64,000 bases of DNA, from assembly GCA_037355855.1 (NCBI GenBank), contig CM074762.1:1922001-1986000 (forward strand). The letters run 5' to 3'. The DNA is from Pseudo-nitzschia pungens (lineage: Eukaryota > Bacillariophyta > Bacillariophyceae > Bacillariales > Bacillariaceae). The translations under genes were made by a program, and so were the position numbers. Positions 49,214 through 61,985 of the stretch are shown here, piece by piece. Below the pieces are notes generated by a model that had not been told where the DNA came from, did no database searches, and worked only from the letters and a program-made list of their open reading frames with translations. Within the stretch, counting starts at the first letter, position 1, and each line of letters starts with the position of its first letter.

Positions 49214-51908
49214 TCAAACGTAACCATGGTCGTCCCACGCAATAACTTCAACTGCACTCTCTTCGCTCACGACCAGCGACGTGTTATTATTCTCGTCTTT
49301 CCCAAACGAGGTCGTCAAAGCATCGTTTTCCTTCTCTACTACCGTTCCTTCGTTAACTCTGTTTGAATTTTCTTCATGAAATTCCTCGAAAGCTTCACCG
49401 TCAATATATTTCTTCGTTGGAGACTTCGGGGCGTCATCTTTCAATGATGCAGAACCTGCCCGAACTCGTCGCAGAAATCGGAGAAAATGCAGTTTTGTAG
49501 GGTGCTGTATCGAAAGTCATCGCATCAATATTTCCGCAAGAAAACCCCCGACTGGCATTACTTCCCTGGATCGCATTCCGTATTTCCTGTAGGGGTGAAG
49601 CAATAAACGGAATATTTTTATCACTAGATTCTTCGATGCAGGGATCGACGCTGTCCAAGTTTAGCTCTAGCGCTCCATTCTTCTTTGCTATATCTTGTTG
49701 AATTTGACACGATAAGCTGTCGTCTTTGCTGTCGGAGTTGAAAACTTCGTGGGTGTTGCTACTTCCTTCCGGCTTCTCTGTGCCTTCCTCAACTGCTTGA
49801 CATTCTACTTGAAAAGATTCTCTCTCCTCTATGACGTGTAACTGATCTGCAGTGACGTCGTCTTCTCTCATCACTTGGTCTTCTAGATGCTCAACTTCTT
49901 GGTCGACACTTTGTGAAGTTGCGATTTTTTGGTTTTCGTAATTGTCGTTTAACATGCATGTGCTATCGTCATCGATCTCTTCTTCATCATCATAACTGTC
50001 GTTATCCAGTAGAGACTTCTTGACGTCGTCTTGTTCTCCATCAAAATCGTCAGGAAGGGATTTATCATTATCGCAATCGTCAGAAATCGCATTCTCTTCT
50101 TTTTGTTGTTGCTCGGAGTATTCTTCGTTTTCCTCTGTCATTTGGAAACCATTTCTCGACCCATCTTCTTCTACGCACACTAATGGATTCATTCTCATCT
50201 CTTTATCGATGGAACTTATCGACTCTTCGTCACCCAAGTCGAACAATGAAGTGGGCTCGAAAGACTTGTTCGCGTGGGAATAGTTTTGGATTTCTACTCT
50301 TTCACCATTCAGCACTGTAGGAGTAACCGATTCGTCTTGTTCTTCTGATGGACAATTCAATTCATACTCGATTACAAGTTGCGACGCCAGTGCCTCTTCA
50401 TCTTTCCCAGCTCCATTGCTTTCCAAATCTACCTCATGAGACTCCTGTTCCGTCACGCTGAGTGACTGGTCGTGTGTACGACACAAAGTTTCATGTTCCC
50501 CACAGCTTTCCTCATCATGACTCTGTGATGGAATGATGGCAGTGTCGACAGTCTTCTCAATGGCAATGGCATTTTTCGTTAGTTCTTCTTCTCGTTTCAT
50601 TAACTCTGTTTCTTTTCTCTCCGCAATGCACTTCAATTCTTTTTCTCTTTTTCTTAATTCTAGTTCGCGTCTGTTTGAAATCTGCTTTAGTTCGTCTTCT
50701 CGCCTTGAGAGCTCTTCTTCTCGCTTTTGCGCCATTTCCATAATTTCTTCTTTCTGTTTTAACAATTCATTTGCTTGCCTATTAATCTCTTCGAGTTTAG
50801 CCTTTTCGCTGATTTCTATTTCTTTCTTGAATCTCGCCACATTGATCATGGAATTTTCTAATTTTTGTGACTTCCGTTCGAGTTCCTGTTTGTCCAAACC
50901 AGATTCGAACCTTTCCACTCGGATTCTCAGTGCGTTCTCTTTTTCGGTGAGCTTTTCCAATCTTTGATGGTGGCTTTGCTCAAAGTTTTCTTCTCTTTTC
51001 CGTAACGCTTCTTCTCGATCCTTCAACTCTTTGAGTTTTTGTTGCTCTATCGCAATGTTTTCTTCCTTCAATTTTTCCATGTTTGCCTTCAGATGATCTA
51101 ACTCATCTGTTAGATTTCTAAGCTTCTCTTTCTCAGCTTCCAACTCACTCTGCTGAGCGTTGACCCGCTCCACCCTCCTCGCTCTCTGTTCCTTAATTTT
51201 CTTCTCTTTTTCTAGGTTTCGCCGTCTCATTTCCTCTATATTGACACCACGATGTTCCACTTCTCGCCATCGTTTATCAATGGCATTATCCATAATATTG
51301 ATTGTCTTTTTGTTGAACTGCTCGCAAAGTGTTTTCGACCAAACGCGTTCGTTTTCGCACACCATAACCGCATCTTCTTTTCGCTCTTTACAGGAGTTGA
51401 TCTGCCTTCTCTCTCCAGCATTTGCGGCTGCCAATGCAACGACAATTCTCATTTCCTTTGAAACTAATAGCTTCTCATCTGCCAAATATTTTTCGCTTTC
51501 CAATCGTTGTTTTTCGTGTTCCAATTTTGCAGTTTCTATCTGCTGCCTCTCCTGAGCCAATGCCTCGCTCAAAGTTATTATGCTACCAAAACCAACGGCC
51601 AAAATGCCACTCCACGAGCCGAATACGGTGAACATGCGGAGGTACGAAGCATCACCAGACGTATCAAGAATGTACGCGAAGGGATTCCACGACCTGGGAA
51701 ACAGCAATGTCTCTATCGCGACAATTGTGGCAAACACCATCGCTGCGGTCTTCGCTTTTTGACCAGTGCAGTAGTAGTAGTAGTAGTCTTGGAATGGAAG
51801 GCCATCTTTGGAAACTCCCGAAACACGACGTTCGAAAACTTTTCCGCTCTCGAAGGCAAACGTGAGGCCCGCAGCCGCAGCAGCACTGCACACCACGAAG
51901 ACGGACAT
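49214..51908 (-). CDS. membrane-anchored coiled-coil protein, C-terminus in a shifted frame
   Basis: The main frame runs from the ATG at 51908 to a TGA at 49434 (824 residues). The N-terminus has three hydrophobic segments (about 1-20, 53-72 and 91-117). Residues about 118-430 are one long Glu/Lys/Arg coiled coil with repeated KREEEL.R-like units, then an acidic, Ser-rich disordered half. The frame then seems to continue +1 to 49214: no ATG starts the downstream frame, and removing one T from TTTT at plus-strand 49486-49489 gives TAFLRFLRRVRAGSASLKDD and about 77 further residues. The visible stop is TGA followed by C. The family is not recognised. A tethering or structural role at an endomembrane is inference. 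Confidence 0.75.
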
Positions 51909-53855
51909 GGGTGTTGAATCCGGGTAGTGTGCAATGCTATTTTTGTGTTTTTGCGACTAGCGATTGGCGCCAACGCTCTCCGAGTCGAAACCGAATGAAT
52001 TGCTGCACGATGTCGCAAAAGTGACGATTGTTTGAGTCCACCACAGAAAACCGTCTTCGATCTCCAAATCCTGCTTTTGCAATACTTGTACCGGACACGA
52101 TGAAGGAATACTATTATTACTTGTTCTGTATTCTTCTAGAAATTATATCCGGAGTGAGTCTGGGGAAGGCATCAGAACGATAGTGAAATAGCGCACCCCT
52201 TTTCCGACGCGAAACACTTATGGATGGAACATTATGTGCCGTATCGCTAACGAAAGTGAAGCTCGACGAGCTCGCGAATTTGCTCGCAGAAATAGCCTTC
52301 TCGCAAGACGGAATTTTCCTTCACGTCCTTCATACCGTCAAAATAGCACGACTCCAGTATTACGCAATAGTGTTTTGAATATAAGCCCTATCGGATTGGT
52401 CATACTATTCTACCCTTATTGGGATCATACCCGTTTACAAACCCACGTGCGTTCAGACATTGGGAAGATTATTTAGCGGAGGCAAGTTACACTCTCAAAA
52501 CCAAAAGAAAACTTTCCAAATTGGTAGTAACCTTATGCATCCATTGGGTGAAAAACACCAAAACAGCGGCACAAAACAGTGCTTGTTGTTGTATGCCAGT
52601 AATCTTAGCGTTCTTCTTCTGGTACAAATCAGCAACAATGATGGATGCACTACTACAAGAGTATCTGAACGCAATTTTTGTCTTGTCTTTGTTTCTACTT
52701 ACTATACTAGAGTACTAGTACTACTAGTTATGAAGTACTATGGTATATCCCCTGAAAGATGCAAAAGCAGGCATTTGCACTGGTGGTGGTGGCTGGGAGA
52801 CAGCACTACTACTATCCCAAGACGAAACAGGCAAGCGATAACACTACTTCTAATGCCATTGATACTGCATTCCAGATAATACCGAGGACGGTAAAATACT
52901 CTGCTTTGGGACCAGTGTTTTCAATGGCCTGGCTCACGATTAAGGTTACCGCACCCGAAAAATACCGGAATGACAACATCAGAATTTCTGTTAGCTTTCT
53001 GGTGCTACAGACGAGTAAACCTTACGGTACTGTACTACTAGTAGTGCGGTATGTTGCCAACTTCATCGTTCTGCACAGTACTTGTAGCTTCCGTACGGTA
53101 ACTTAGGGCATGATTGGTACTACGTAATCTTAATTGATTTTGAGATGGATTTTGATTTTGATTGATTGATGATTGAAGATTCATTCATTCATCCGTAATT
53201 ACCGTAGCCTTACCGTATGCAGTCGGGGGAGAGTTTTGGCGCACCGGCCGACGCGGCATTGTTTTCGGTCCGTCACAGGACATTGTAACTTGTACGACCA
53301 GTACCGTAGTATCGAGTATCGAGTAACCTTATGCTACAGTTACCTTACTGATAACGAGTAGGATACCGTACCAGCTAGTCGTGTACGAAAATCCGCGCCA
53401 AATTGAAAAATGGAAAAAATGTACTCCGGGATTTATCTGTACCGGTACGTAAGGCTTACTCGTACTCAGTACCGTAGTCAGAGAAGTACAAGTACTTGTA
53501 GTACTTGTAAAATGAGTAGAATCCACCACTGCAATTTGTACGTGGTTGTTGTACGGTACTTCTACAAACGAAAACAAAAATGTACCCAAAAGCGGCACGC
53601 GAAAGCCAACACCGGCAAGGAATGAAGGATTGAAGGATTGCAGGAATGAATGAATGAATCGTCAACTAAAAATGAACTCGTTTGTGCGAAACTCGTACGG
53701 TACCACAGCTCATTCGTACGGAATTGCAAGTGCAAGAAGTGCAAGGACTATTTTTATTTCAATCACACACCGCCGGCCGCTTTCGAGGGCAACGCAATAC
53801 GACGACAGAGGTGCCAGATCGATACGCCCAATACAACTAGAGTACCACACAGTTC

Positions 53856-53916
53856 CATTGCATTGCATTGCATTGCATTGCATTTCCATTTCCATTTCCA
53901 TTTCCATTCCCATTTC
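53856..53916 (+). repeat. (CATTG)n and (CATTTC)n microsatellite
   Basis: Five copies of CATTG (53856-53880) run directly into about six copies of CATTTC/CATTCC (53881-53916). Confidence 0.95.
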
Positions 53917-54230
53917 CCCCTCCACGCAGCGGACGATATCGCCATTGCGGTCCTTGCTGGCTTCCATCGAGCAGCGAACGGCAACGATCCTTCGATCCCG
54001 CAACCGTGAAATCGTGAAACCGCAATACGCAACGGCATAGTTGTACGCACACATACGTCGGTGCTGCTGCCGGGAACGAACTCTCCACCGACGGCGGATT
54101 GGTCGATCGATCGCTCGCTCGAAAAATCGCACGAAATCGTTGATTCCGCTCCGGGGCTTGCCGGGACGGAAGAAACAACGGGTCCGAGACCAAACGTTCG
54201 GAAAATCGATTGAACTGAATCGAACCGAAT

Positions 54231-54231
<1 letters not shown>

Positions 54232-54263
<32 letters not shown>

Positions 54264-54306
54264 CGTTCATCCGTTCATCCGTTCATCCGTTCATCCGTTC
54301 ATTCAT
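54232..54306 (+). repeat. (GATT)n and (CATCCGTT)n microsatellite
   Basis: Eight copies of GATT (54232-54263) followed by about five copies of TTCATCCG-type octamers, ending 46 bp before the ATG of the gene at 54353, so probably in its 5 prime UTR or promoter. Confidence 0.95.
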
Positions 54307-54352
54307 TTCACAAAGCAGTACGGTACTCATACGGTAGGACACAAGACGCGCC

Positions 54353-57300
54353 ATGGCCGGTTCTGCCTCCACCCGCACGTCGGCTTCCGGCAATGGATCC
54401 GTTTCCGCCCCCAAACAACAGTCGACATCCTTCTCCACAGCTATTTCGGCGACCAAGCCCGGAGCAGCCGATCGCAGCGTCCTCAGAAGAAAAAGCATTA
54501 GCACCACCACCACCACCAGTACCACTGCAATGCAAGGAGGCGAACTGTGTTTGGCCCTGTACCGCCCAAACTATCCGCCAAAGAAGCGCAGCAACAACAG
54601 CAACAGCAACAGGAACAGCAACAAGAACGACTCATCTCCGGGCATCTGGTGGCCGGCACTCCGCTTTCCATCCGTCGCGGACTTTCAGAAAGCAACGCAC
54701 GGTCGCTTGTTCCGGGACAAGACCCCCGAGACTCCCGGCGGGGCACGCACGGAGGATCAGCAGCAGCAGCAGGAGCGGGAGCAGCGGGCCGGCACGAAGC
54801 GAACCCGCAGGCTCCAGAAGCGACTGGTTCGGAGAGTCCTGAAGGAAGCCCTGGGGGGAGAAACCATCGAAACGATCCACTACCTGGGCCGTCCCCTCGA
54901 CGAGTACGTCACGGCCGACGATTCCGGGGGCGTGGAGATCCAGGAATTCACCCGGGGACTCCTGTGGCTCACCAAGCAGGCCAGGTCCCCTTGGTTTGCG
55001 AGAAAGTGCCTCGAAGGCCTGCTCCGGGGCACCGTCGTCCCCGTCGTCCGCCGCATTCCGGCTCTTTCACGATTTTTACAAGGCCATGGACGAGGCCACG
55101 GCACGGATCGGAATCGATAGCGACAGTGACAGCTGACAGCGACAGCGACAGCGACGAGTCTACCACCGGCGACAAAAAACCCCAGCACAGCCGGTCTTGG
55201 GTGAGCATGGCGCAGGACAAATGGGACGAATACCACAAGCACTACCAAGACAAGTGCGATCCATCGGAGCAAGACCCGAACCAAAACCAAAACCAAAACC
55301 AACGGCGGAACGAAAACTTTCCGGAAGAACTCGAGGAACCAGCGCAAGCCGCCGCCGATCGCTACGATCCAAATCAAGAGGAGGATGCGCAACACCACCA
55401 GCAGCAGCAGCAGCAACAGCAACCGAATCGGGACGATCATTCCATCGCCTCCCAGAGCGCCGCGGCCGTTTCTTACACGGAGGCTTCCCTGATGAGCGCC
55501 TCCAGGGGAACCTGCTCCACGCCCAACCGAGACGGACGCTCCTCGGCCGTTCCCTCCCTCCCCGGCAAGCTGGAAGACGACGCGGTGCACGAGACCGACG
55601 ACTTTGACACCATCTGGCACAAGCACCAAATGGAGGGATGGGACCAGTTCCTGGAGGAAGACGCGGAAGGAGCCGAAACCATGGTGTACACGGCCCCCAA
55701 CGGATATCGGTTCGACTCGCACCGGGAATTTTTGCGCTACCTGACGCAAACCTACGGCGTCTGCGGAGAGGAGCCCGCCCCGCCACGAACGGAGCGCGGC
55801 CGTTCCTCGGGAGGCTCCCCCGGCCGGGGCCGATCGTCCTCGCGCTCCCGGTCCCGGTCTCGATCCCGGTCGCGGTCGCGGTCGCGGTCCCGCGAGAGGG
55901 ACCGCGGGGGCCCCCCGTGGTCCGATCTCTGGCTCCACCTCACCAATTCGCTGGGCTGGACCTACGACTACGCTACCACGCAGGACATGAAAAAGTACGG
56001 AATGAACACGACGGCGCTCTGGTTCCGTCCCGGATTCGACCGCAAGAACCGGGGGCTCCTGGGACGGGACCACTTCGTCAGCGAGGACGGCGTCCTCACG
56101 CACTGCCTCGAGCGCGGAATCCGGCCGCCCCCGCGGGAGACCAAAGCCTCCTCCGAACCGCCGGCCGCTCCCACCAAAGCCAAGCGGAAGAACCAAAAAC
56201 CCAAAGATCGGGGCCACCGTCACCGGAACTCCCGAGAGGAAGAATCCGACAGCGGCGAACACGACGGATGACGAGAGCTACCACGAGGAATCGGTGACAC
56301 CGCCGGTACCGGTGCCTTTGGAGGACGACGACGGATACGCTACTCCCGACGATCAATCGACGACTCCACAGGATCCCGGAAAGCCCCGCTTGCCGTCGCC
56401 CTCCGACTGCCACCACGGGTTCTCGGGAGCGTCCAACGGGTCCGGGAGCAGCGGGAGCCACTGCGACGACCCGGACCGGTACGTCTTTCAGAACCTCTGG
56501 GCGCGACTCAAGGCCAAGGGATGGTCCTGGGTCAAGGCCAGGAACAACCTGGATGCCTACTGGTGGGTCAAACCGGCGTCCATGCGGCCCGTGTCCCGGT
56601 GGGAACGGGGGAGGGATTACTTTGCGACCGAGGGCGAATTGATCGCATTCTGCAAGCAACGCGACGAGCTCTCGAGGATCGAACGCGAGCAGCGAAGGAA
56701 GATTCGACTCCTCCAGAGCCGGGAGAGCGAGCACTACGTTGCCAACGACTTTGACGCCGAGCGCCGCTCCCGGGAACGGGCGGATTCGGAAGCGCCGCGG
56801 AACGAAACGAATCCCACCGGCAAGGCCACCAAAAAGAGAAAACCGGAGGAAGCTCGTCCCGGCAACACCGCGGCACCGAGAGACAAAACTCTCGCCGCTT
56901 CCGAGAACGTCGCCAAAAAGCGGCGGAACCAGGGCTCGGGCGTGGCAAGCCGCGTTCCCAAGACCGGCAAGAAACCGAAGGCGAGGGCCAGCGCAAGGTT
57001 TTCTTCCAAGAGGAAACCGCCGCGAGAGGGTGCCTCGTGCGACGACGCGAACCTCCTCATCGAAACCAAGCACGGGTCCCACACCCGAGCACCGCCCTGG
57101 GTGATCCACGTGCCCCGATACGAACACAACCTGTGCCTGGCCGCCACGGGCATGACCTGGAACAGCTCGGGTTATTACCTCCCGGGAGAAAACTGCAAAA
57201 ACTACACCGTTCGATTTGCGAGCGTCGAAGAGGCCGCCGAGCACTTTGCCAAGCACCCGGGCTCCGTTGTCTGGGCGAGCGGGGAGAAGCAGCCCTCCAA

Positions 57301-60300
57301 CGAGAAGGAACGAGCCTTCGACCGTCTCGTTCGGTACGCCATGGTGCCCGGGCTTCAATCGAAATGGTCGACCCTTCGGCTGATCACCCGGTCCGAGACC
57401 TCCTTTTTGTTGCGCCGGCTGGGATACCAACTCACGGCGACCGGGAGCTGGGAACCTCCGTTTTCGATCGTTGCGGGTGGCTTCCTCCGGCCGCGGTACG
57501 AATCGCTGGACTCCCTCTGCGAGGCATTGCGGTGCCTCGGAGGCGATCTGCAGACACCCCCGAACGAGTTCTCCCGCCGGCGCAAGCAGGAATCCGCGAT
57601 AACCTCCCTCCAGTTCATGGCACTCCGGCTGCGCATGGCCGAGGGGTTCACCGAAGCGGATTTGGAACACGCAGAGAAAGAGAAGGAAAGCGACCCGGAT
57701 TCGCGGTTCGCGGTGGAAAAAGGCAGCTCCCCGAGCCTCGAATCGTCGTCGACCCGCATCCCCGGAAACGAGGCAAACAAACTCGAAAGCGCCGAGAAGC
57801 AAGGCAACGAGCTCGGCAAAGAGCCAAAGCCAGAAACGCAAGAAAATCCATCCAAGAGAAAGAAAATCAATCCAACGAGCGCATCAAGGACCGATTTGCC
57901 TCTGATATCTTTCAAGAAGAAAAAGAAGAGAAAGAACATCTCAACCGAGACTAATGCAGCTTCCAACGATGGTGCGAGTAGCGACAACAATAGCCAGGCG
58001 GACCCAAACTCGGGGCCGGAATCGGGACACGGTGATAGAAAAGAATCCGATCGTTTGGCATCCGAAGAAAAAACGAAGAAAATCAAAAGAGCGAAAAAGA
58101 GGAAACAGACCATGAGCCAAGAAACTCACGGCGCGGAAATGGAGCGAGAGGATTATTCGAGCCCTCGCGTGTCCAAATTTGGACAGAGGGAAGAGAAGGA
58201 ACTCGCCCTTTCTCCCTCCAAGATCAAGGTCGGAGAGTTTCGCGAAAATCCTCGCGAAAATCCGGCACCCTGGGCGCTGGACGTGCCCGACGTTCTTTGG
58301 AACACTTATTCGAAAATGGGCTTTGACTATCAAAATGGGTTTTACTATCTACCGGGGGAATCGTTCAAAAACTATTCGGTGCGATACAGCAAAATCGAAG
58401 ACATCCAGGTTCACGTTTGCACCAGCGGAAACTATCAGCCGTACCTCGATCGACTCGAGACTAGGGAGGAACGTAAAAAAGTCAGGAGACATTTCAATTA
58501 TGCTCATGTTCCTGGCAGACCTCACGAATGGCGCGAACTCCGAAGACTCGATCTCCACGAAACAGTTCTCTTCTTGAACCTTCTTGGCTTTGAGAGGAAG
58601 CCCGGTCGATTCGGCTGGTGGAGCGTACCGGTAGGTGTGCCCATCCTCGAATATCCCTCCTACCCGACGCTGCGGGAGCTCGGCGAAGCGCTTGTGCGAG
58701 TTCCAGACCTCGAAGATCGCACGATGGGGATGAGCAATCGCAGGCGATCGAGAATGACCGACGACGACAAGATCTTGAATGACCATCAAATGATGGCACT
58801 GCGTCTCCGGATTGCTGAAGGGTTAGAGGAAGACTATTATCCCGGCGAATCCGACGAAGACAAGAGGCCCAGCGAAGATGGGACGGCGCAACCTCAGAGA
58901 GTCGAGAAGACGACAGAAAAACTGCTGATTCAAACTTCAAGAGACACAATCGACCGGTTCATAGTCGATCAGAACAGTCATTCACGTTGTTGGAAATCTT
59001 TGGAAAACTTGGGATGCTCGTGGCAAGGTGGCCGCTATTACCTTCCTGGGCGCTGGAAGTCCCTTGATTCTCAAAACGAGTTGGCAGAGTTCGTTCTAGA
59101 GCGAGGTCTAAATGTTTTGGATTGGGAAAAGTGCACACTGGATGAAGATGACATCCAGGCTCTCGTCAGGTACATGAAGTCCTACCATGTTCGTTGCTCC
59201 GATTCCAAACTCGTTCAAGAAGCAATCAAGATGATCACGAAGAAAAGCATTACTCGCTACCTCGGAGCAATCGGTATTGAAGAAAGAAATGATGGGTACT
59301 ACATGCAAGACGAAAAAGTCACCGAATCGGAAGTAGTGAATATGATACGAAGCAACTCTGACCTTTACAATTTACGCGAAAAAGAATCATCATTCACGAA
59401 GCGACGACGGTCCGGCGAGAACTCTTTGTCGACAAAAGAAATCTTAGCCCTGCGGCTTTGGGCAGCCTTTTGCGATGTTCCGTTGAGGAACATGCCAGAC
59501 GTCACAGCTATGGGCAAGAGAAAAGGTAAGCAGACGAAAATCTGCAGCACATCGGAAAGAGAAAGTCGACTCGAATCAAATCCTAGCAGCAATGATCGCG
59601 CAGCCATTGTGACGACCACATTCGAATCCCGTCAACTCACCAGCGAACAAAAGATCAATCAATCACAGGTGGAAACGTCGAAAATCACCAAGAAACACTT
59701 GCCAGTACCGAGCAATGACGGAGACTCTTTGATGAAAGGTAATGATGATCTACTACAGAAACCAGCAATAGCGAAAAACTCTGCATTGGCGAAAGAAGCC
59801 CATGCCGAACCCGAATTCGCCGTCGAAAAGGAATTTCAGCCGAGGATCAATTCTGACGGAGGCGGCAATTGCGCGGAAAGCAGCGATGTCTGTTTGGATT
59901 CGACATCATCACCCAATAGTTCAATCCCGAAGACGAATAGTTCCAACGCGCGTTCCAACGGTATTGAAACGACTTCCCTCCCCTCCGAAGCAACGAATGA
60001 GGTGAACCATGATTCTAAGTCCACTACGAACGATACCTCTGCTTCTGATTCTCTCCAAAATAATTCGCCCGACCTTCCATTGCACGAAACACCTCCCAAA
60101 GGTGATCTAGAAACAAGAAAAGGAGCACCAACTATTGTTGTCCCCACTGAATCGTCTGCAGAGATTGAGAATAAGCCTTCCGCGTCTGATACTGTCGTCG
60201 CGTCTACGCCCGAGGACGCAGGTACTTCATTACGCCCAAACCCGCCGTTAATCGATTCACCCAAGCCGGAGGGTCCAAGGAGCTATCGTTCCCACTCAAG

Positions 60301-60905
60301 ACCACCCCAACGATACCGAAGACACCGAAAATGCTGACCACTACACAAAAGCAAAGAAACACGCAGTGTTGGATTCTGGCGCCGAATTCACATCGGTGCA
60401 ATTTCAGCGCACTAAGGAGAATGAAGAATATGATGGGGAACGAACGGCAGACGTGAGTTCGGTTTCCGATGAAAAGCTGCGAAGTCCACCAAGTTTTAAG
60501 AATCGTCGTCCCAATCTGGAGTACGATTCTCCCACGAGCGAGGCATGCACGGGGTCGGAGGATTTCGTGACGCCCAAACAGCACAACGGAGCTCGCGCCT
60601 CTTCCAAACGGGAAAATGACAATTCCGTTGCCTTCAACAGTGAGACCTGTCCGTGTTTCTCGACGCTCGCCGCCAGGAGTGGCGCGAAGACGAAGCAATA
60701 CGGTGAAGAACTTCGGGATACGCTCTGTTTGTTGACTCAGCCATCGTTCGAAGGAAGCGACACGGATGAGAGGGTGGAGGAAGATGATTCCATCGAAGCA
60801 ATGGACCGTCCGGCCAGATTAGATGACACAGAACCGGGATTCATGATACACACCCAAGAGAGCCACGACGAAGATGATTGGTTGGATAAGGAGCTGTTCT
60901 CTTAG
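54353..60905 (+). CDS. giant W-rich modular protein, reading frame broken by four +1 shifts
   Basis: The start ATG at 54353 (GCCATGGCC) opens about 2,180 codons in four pieces. The later pieces have no ATG of their own at their starts, so they read as one gene. The N-terminal domain (IWWPALRF, YLGRPLDEYV, EFTRG) matches the gene at 8222. Then come Gln-rich runs, an RS-repeat stretch (55845-55900) and at least five W-rich modules (L...GW.W.....YY.PG), at about 55925-56115, 56485-56660, 57090-57270, 58260-58420 and 58980-59100. Three of these are followed by a second unit (for example FLLRRLGYQL, FLNLLGFERK, ITRYLGAIGI) and a third ending MALRLRMAEG / MALRLRIAEG. Breaks lie at about 54987-55030, 55134, 56269 and 60270-60335. 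The function is unknown; a nuclear role is inferred only from the AT-hook paralogue. It may be an assembly-damaged gene or a young pseudogene. Confidence 0.7.
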
Positions 60906-61253
60906 CTGTTAATGATTGAGCCAATACTATTGGGGTCGAATAATATTCATCCTAGCATTAGCGATGCAGTCATGACGTTGTTGTGTAATGTAGTAAAATA
61001 CACCTGATGAGCATCTGAAAGCATACGTAAAGGTGACTTAACAAAAACCCAAAGATTTTAAAAACTATCGAAGCCGAAGGAAAAAAGTTTCAAAAGGAGA
61101 AACCGATAGAATGAGGTGATTTAGATTGTTTTTCACAACCGAAAAATTTAGGGTTTTGAACGACACTGAAGACTAGGTCAGAGGTATCCCAATTGTCGTT
61201 CAATATACTTGTGAACTATTCAATCAATGCTTCGACAGACAATCGCTCCAGCG
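60906..61253. other. convergent intergenic spacer
   Basis: 3 prime regions of the W-rich gene (plus) and the CCDC43 homologue (minus). No other feature was seen. Confidence 0.5.
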
Positions 61254-61985
61254 CTACGCTCTTCGTTCCCCCTTCTGAGCTCGTTTTCGTCGCGCTTCTT
61301 TCATTTCTGCCTTGCTGGCCTTTTGTTCCTTGGTTTTCTTTCGCTCCTCCGCCTTGGTCGTTTTCTGTGCGCCCCGCAGCTCCCTGGCCCTTTCCAGGTT
61401 GGCCGCCTTGGCGACATCTCGGTTCGTACTCGGTGCGTTGGCAGCAGCAGCAGCAGCCGCCGACTTGGACGATTTTCCAGCACCACCCGAGCTGCCGTGC
61501 GCCTCGTCGATGGCGGGTTCGTCGTAGCCGTATTGCTGCATCAGTCGCCGTTTCGTTTCCTCGTCGACCTGGGACGATTTCTTTTTCTGCTCCTTTTCGG
61601 CGTCTTCTTGCTTTTCTTCCAGTTTGGCTCGGGCGAGATCCTCCTCCATTTTGGCCTTGGTTTCTTGCAGCGATTGTTCCTTCTTTTCGCGACGGAAGGC
61701 GGCATCGAGTCGATTGGCCTCCAGTATCTTTTCGATCAGTTCCAACCACACACCATCGTCGTCTGCGTGGGTCTCGCTCGAGGCCTGCAAGACGCCAACA
61801 ACAATATCGTTCAACTCGTCCCCGTCCTTGTCGTCGTCCGAGTCGTCCGCGTCTTCGTCGCCCCACACGTACGGACCATACATGTCCACATCGAGGCCCA
61901 ATTCCGGAAGCTTCTCCTGCAACAAATGGTGCAGGTGGGGACGGCGGGCATGCTGTTCGATGTCGAACGTGAGGCCTCGCTGCAT
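61254..61985 (-). CDS. CCDC43: CCDC43 homologue
   Basis: 243 residues from the ATG at 61985. The N-terminal part (about 20-95) has the short helical domain of the CCDC43 family: LLQEKLPELGLDVDMYGPYV, an acidic DDSDDDKDGDEL loop, then IVVGVLQASSE and WLELIEKIL. The remainder is a charged coiled coil (REKKEQSLQETKAKMEEDLA), an Ala-rich linker from a GCA-repeat-like DNA stretch, and a basic end with AEERKKTKEQKASK and RKRAQKGERRA, as in animal CCDC43, whose C-terminus is also basic. The molecular function of the family is poorly known; a nuclear or RNA-related role is possible. The length is usual for the family. Confidence 0.85.
   Translation of the reverse strand: MQRGLTFDIEQHARRPHLHHLLQEKLPELGLDVDMYGPYVWGDEDADDSDDDKDGDELNDIVVGVLQASSETHADDDGVWLELIEKILEANRLDAAFRREKKEQSLQETKAKMEEDLARAKLEEKQEDAEKEQKKKSSQVDEETKRRLMQQYGYDEPAIDEAHGSSGGAGKSSKSAAAAAAANAPSTNRDVAKAANLERARELRGAQKTTKAEERKKTKEQKASKAEMKEARRKRAQKGERRA

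Larger units (their letters stand above)
51909..54352. other. intergenic region with microsatellites
   Basis: About 2.4 kb without a supported gene. Short repeats dominate: ACTAGTACTAGTACTACTAG at about 52708-52728, GTACCGTAGTATCGAGTATC and similar at 53290-53340, and the microsatellites at 53856-53916 and 54232-54306. Frames of about 120-190 codons near 53650-54270 on both strands are read through these repeats and are not credible. Confidence 0.55.

Noticed and set aside
53650..54270. Several frames of 95-186 residues on both strands
   Set aside because: Translated microsatellites (CATTG, CATTTC, GATT); repeats such as NGNGNGNG or INQSINQS are not protein evidence.
54940..55070. A small intron explaining the first frame change in the W-rich gene
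   Set aside because: The candidate GTACGT donor lies in the EYV codons conserved with the paralogue, so it would remove conserved residues.
54880..57841. Long minus-strand frames (460 and 581 residues) opposite the W-rich gene
   Set aside because: They are open only because the plus-strand gene is very GC-rich; Arg/Gly/Pro-rich shadows without motifs.
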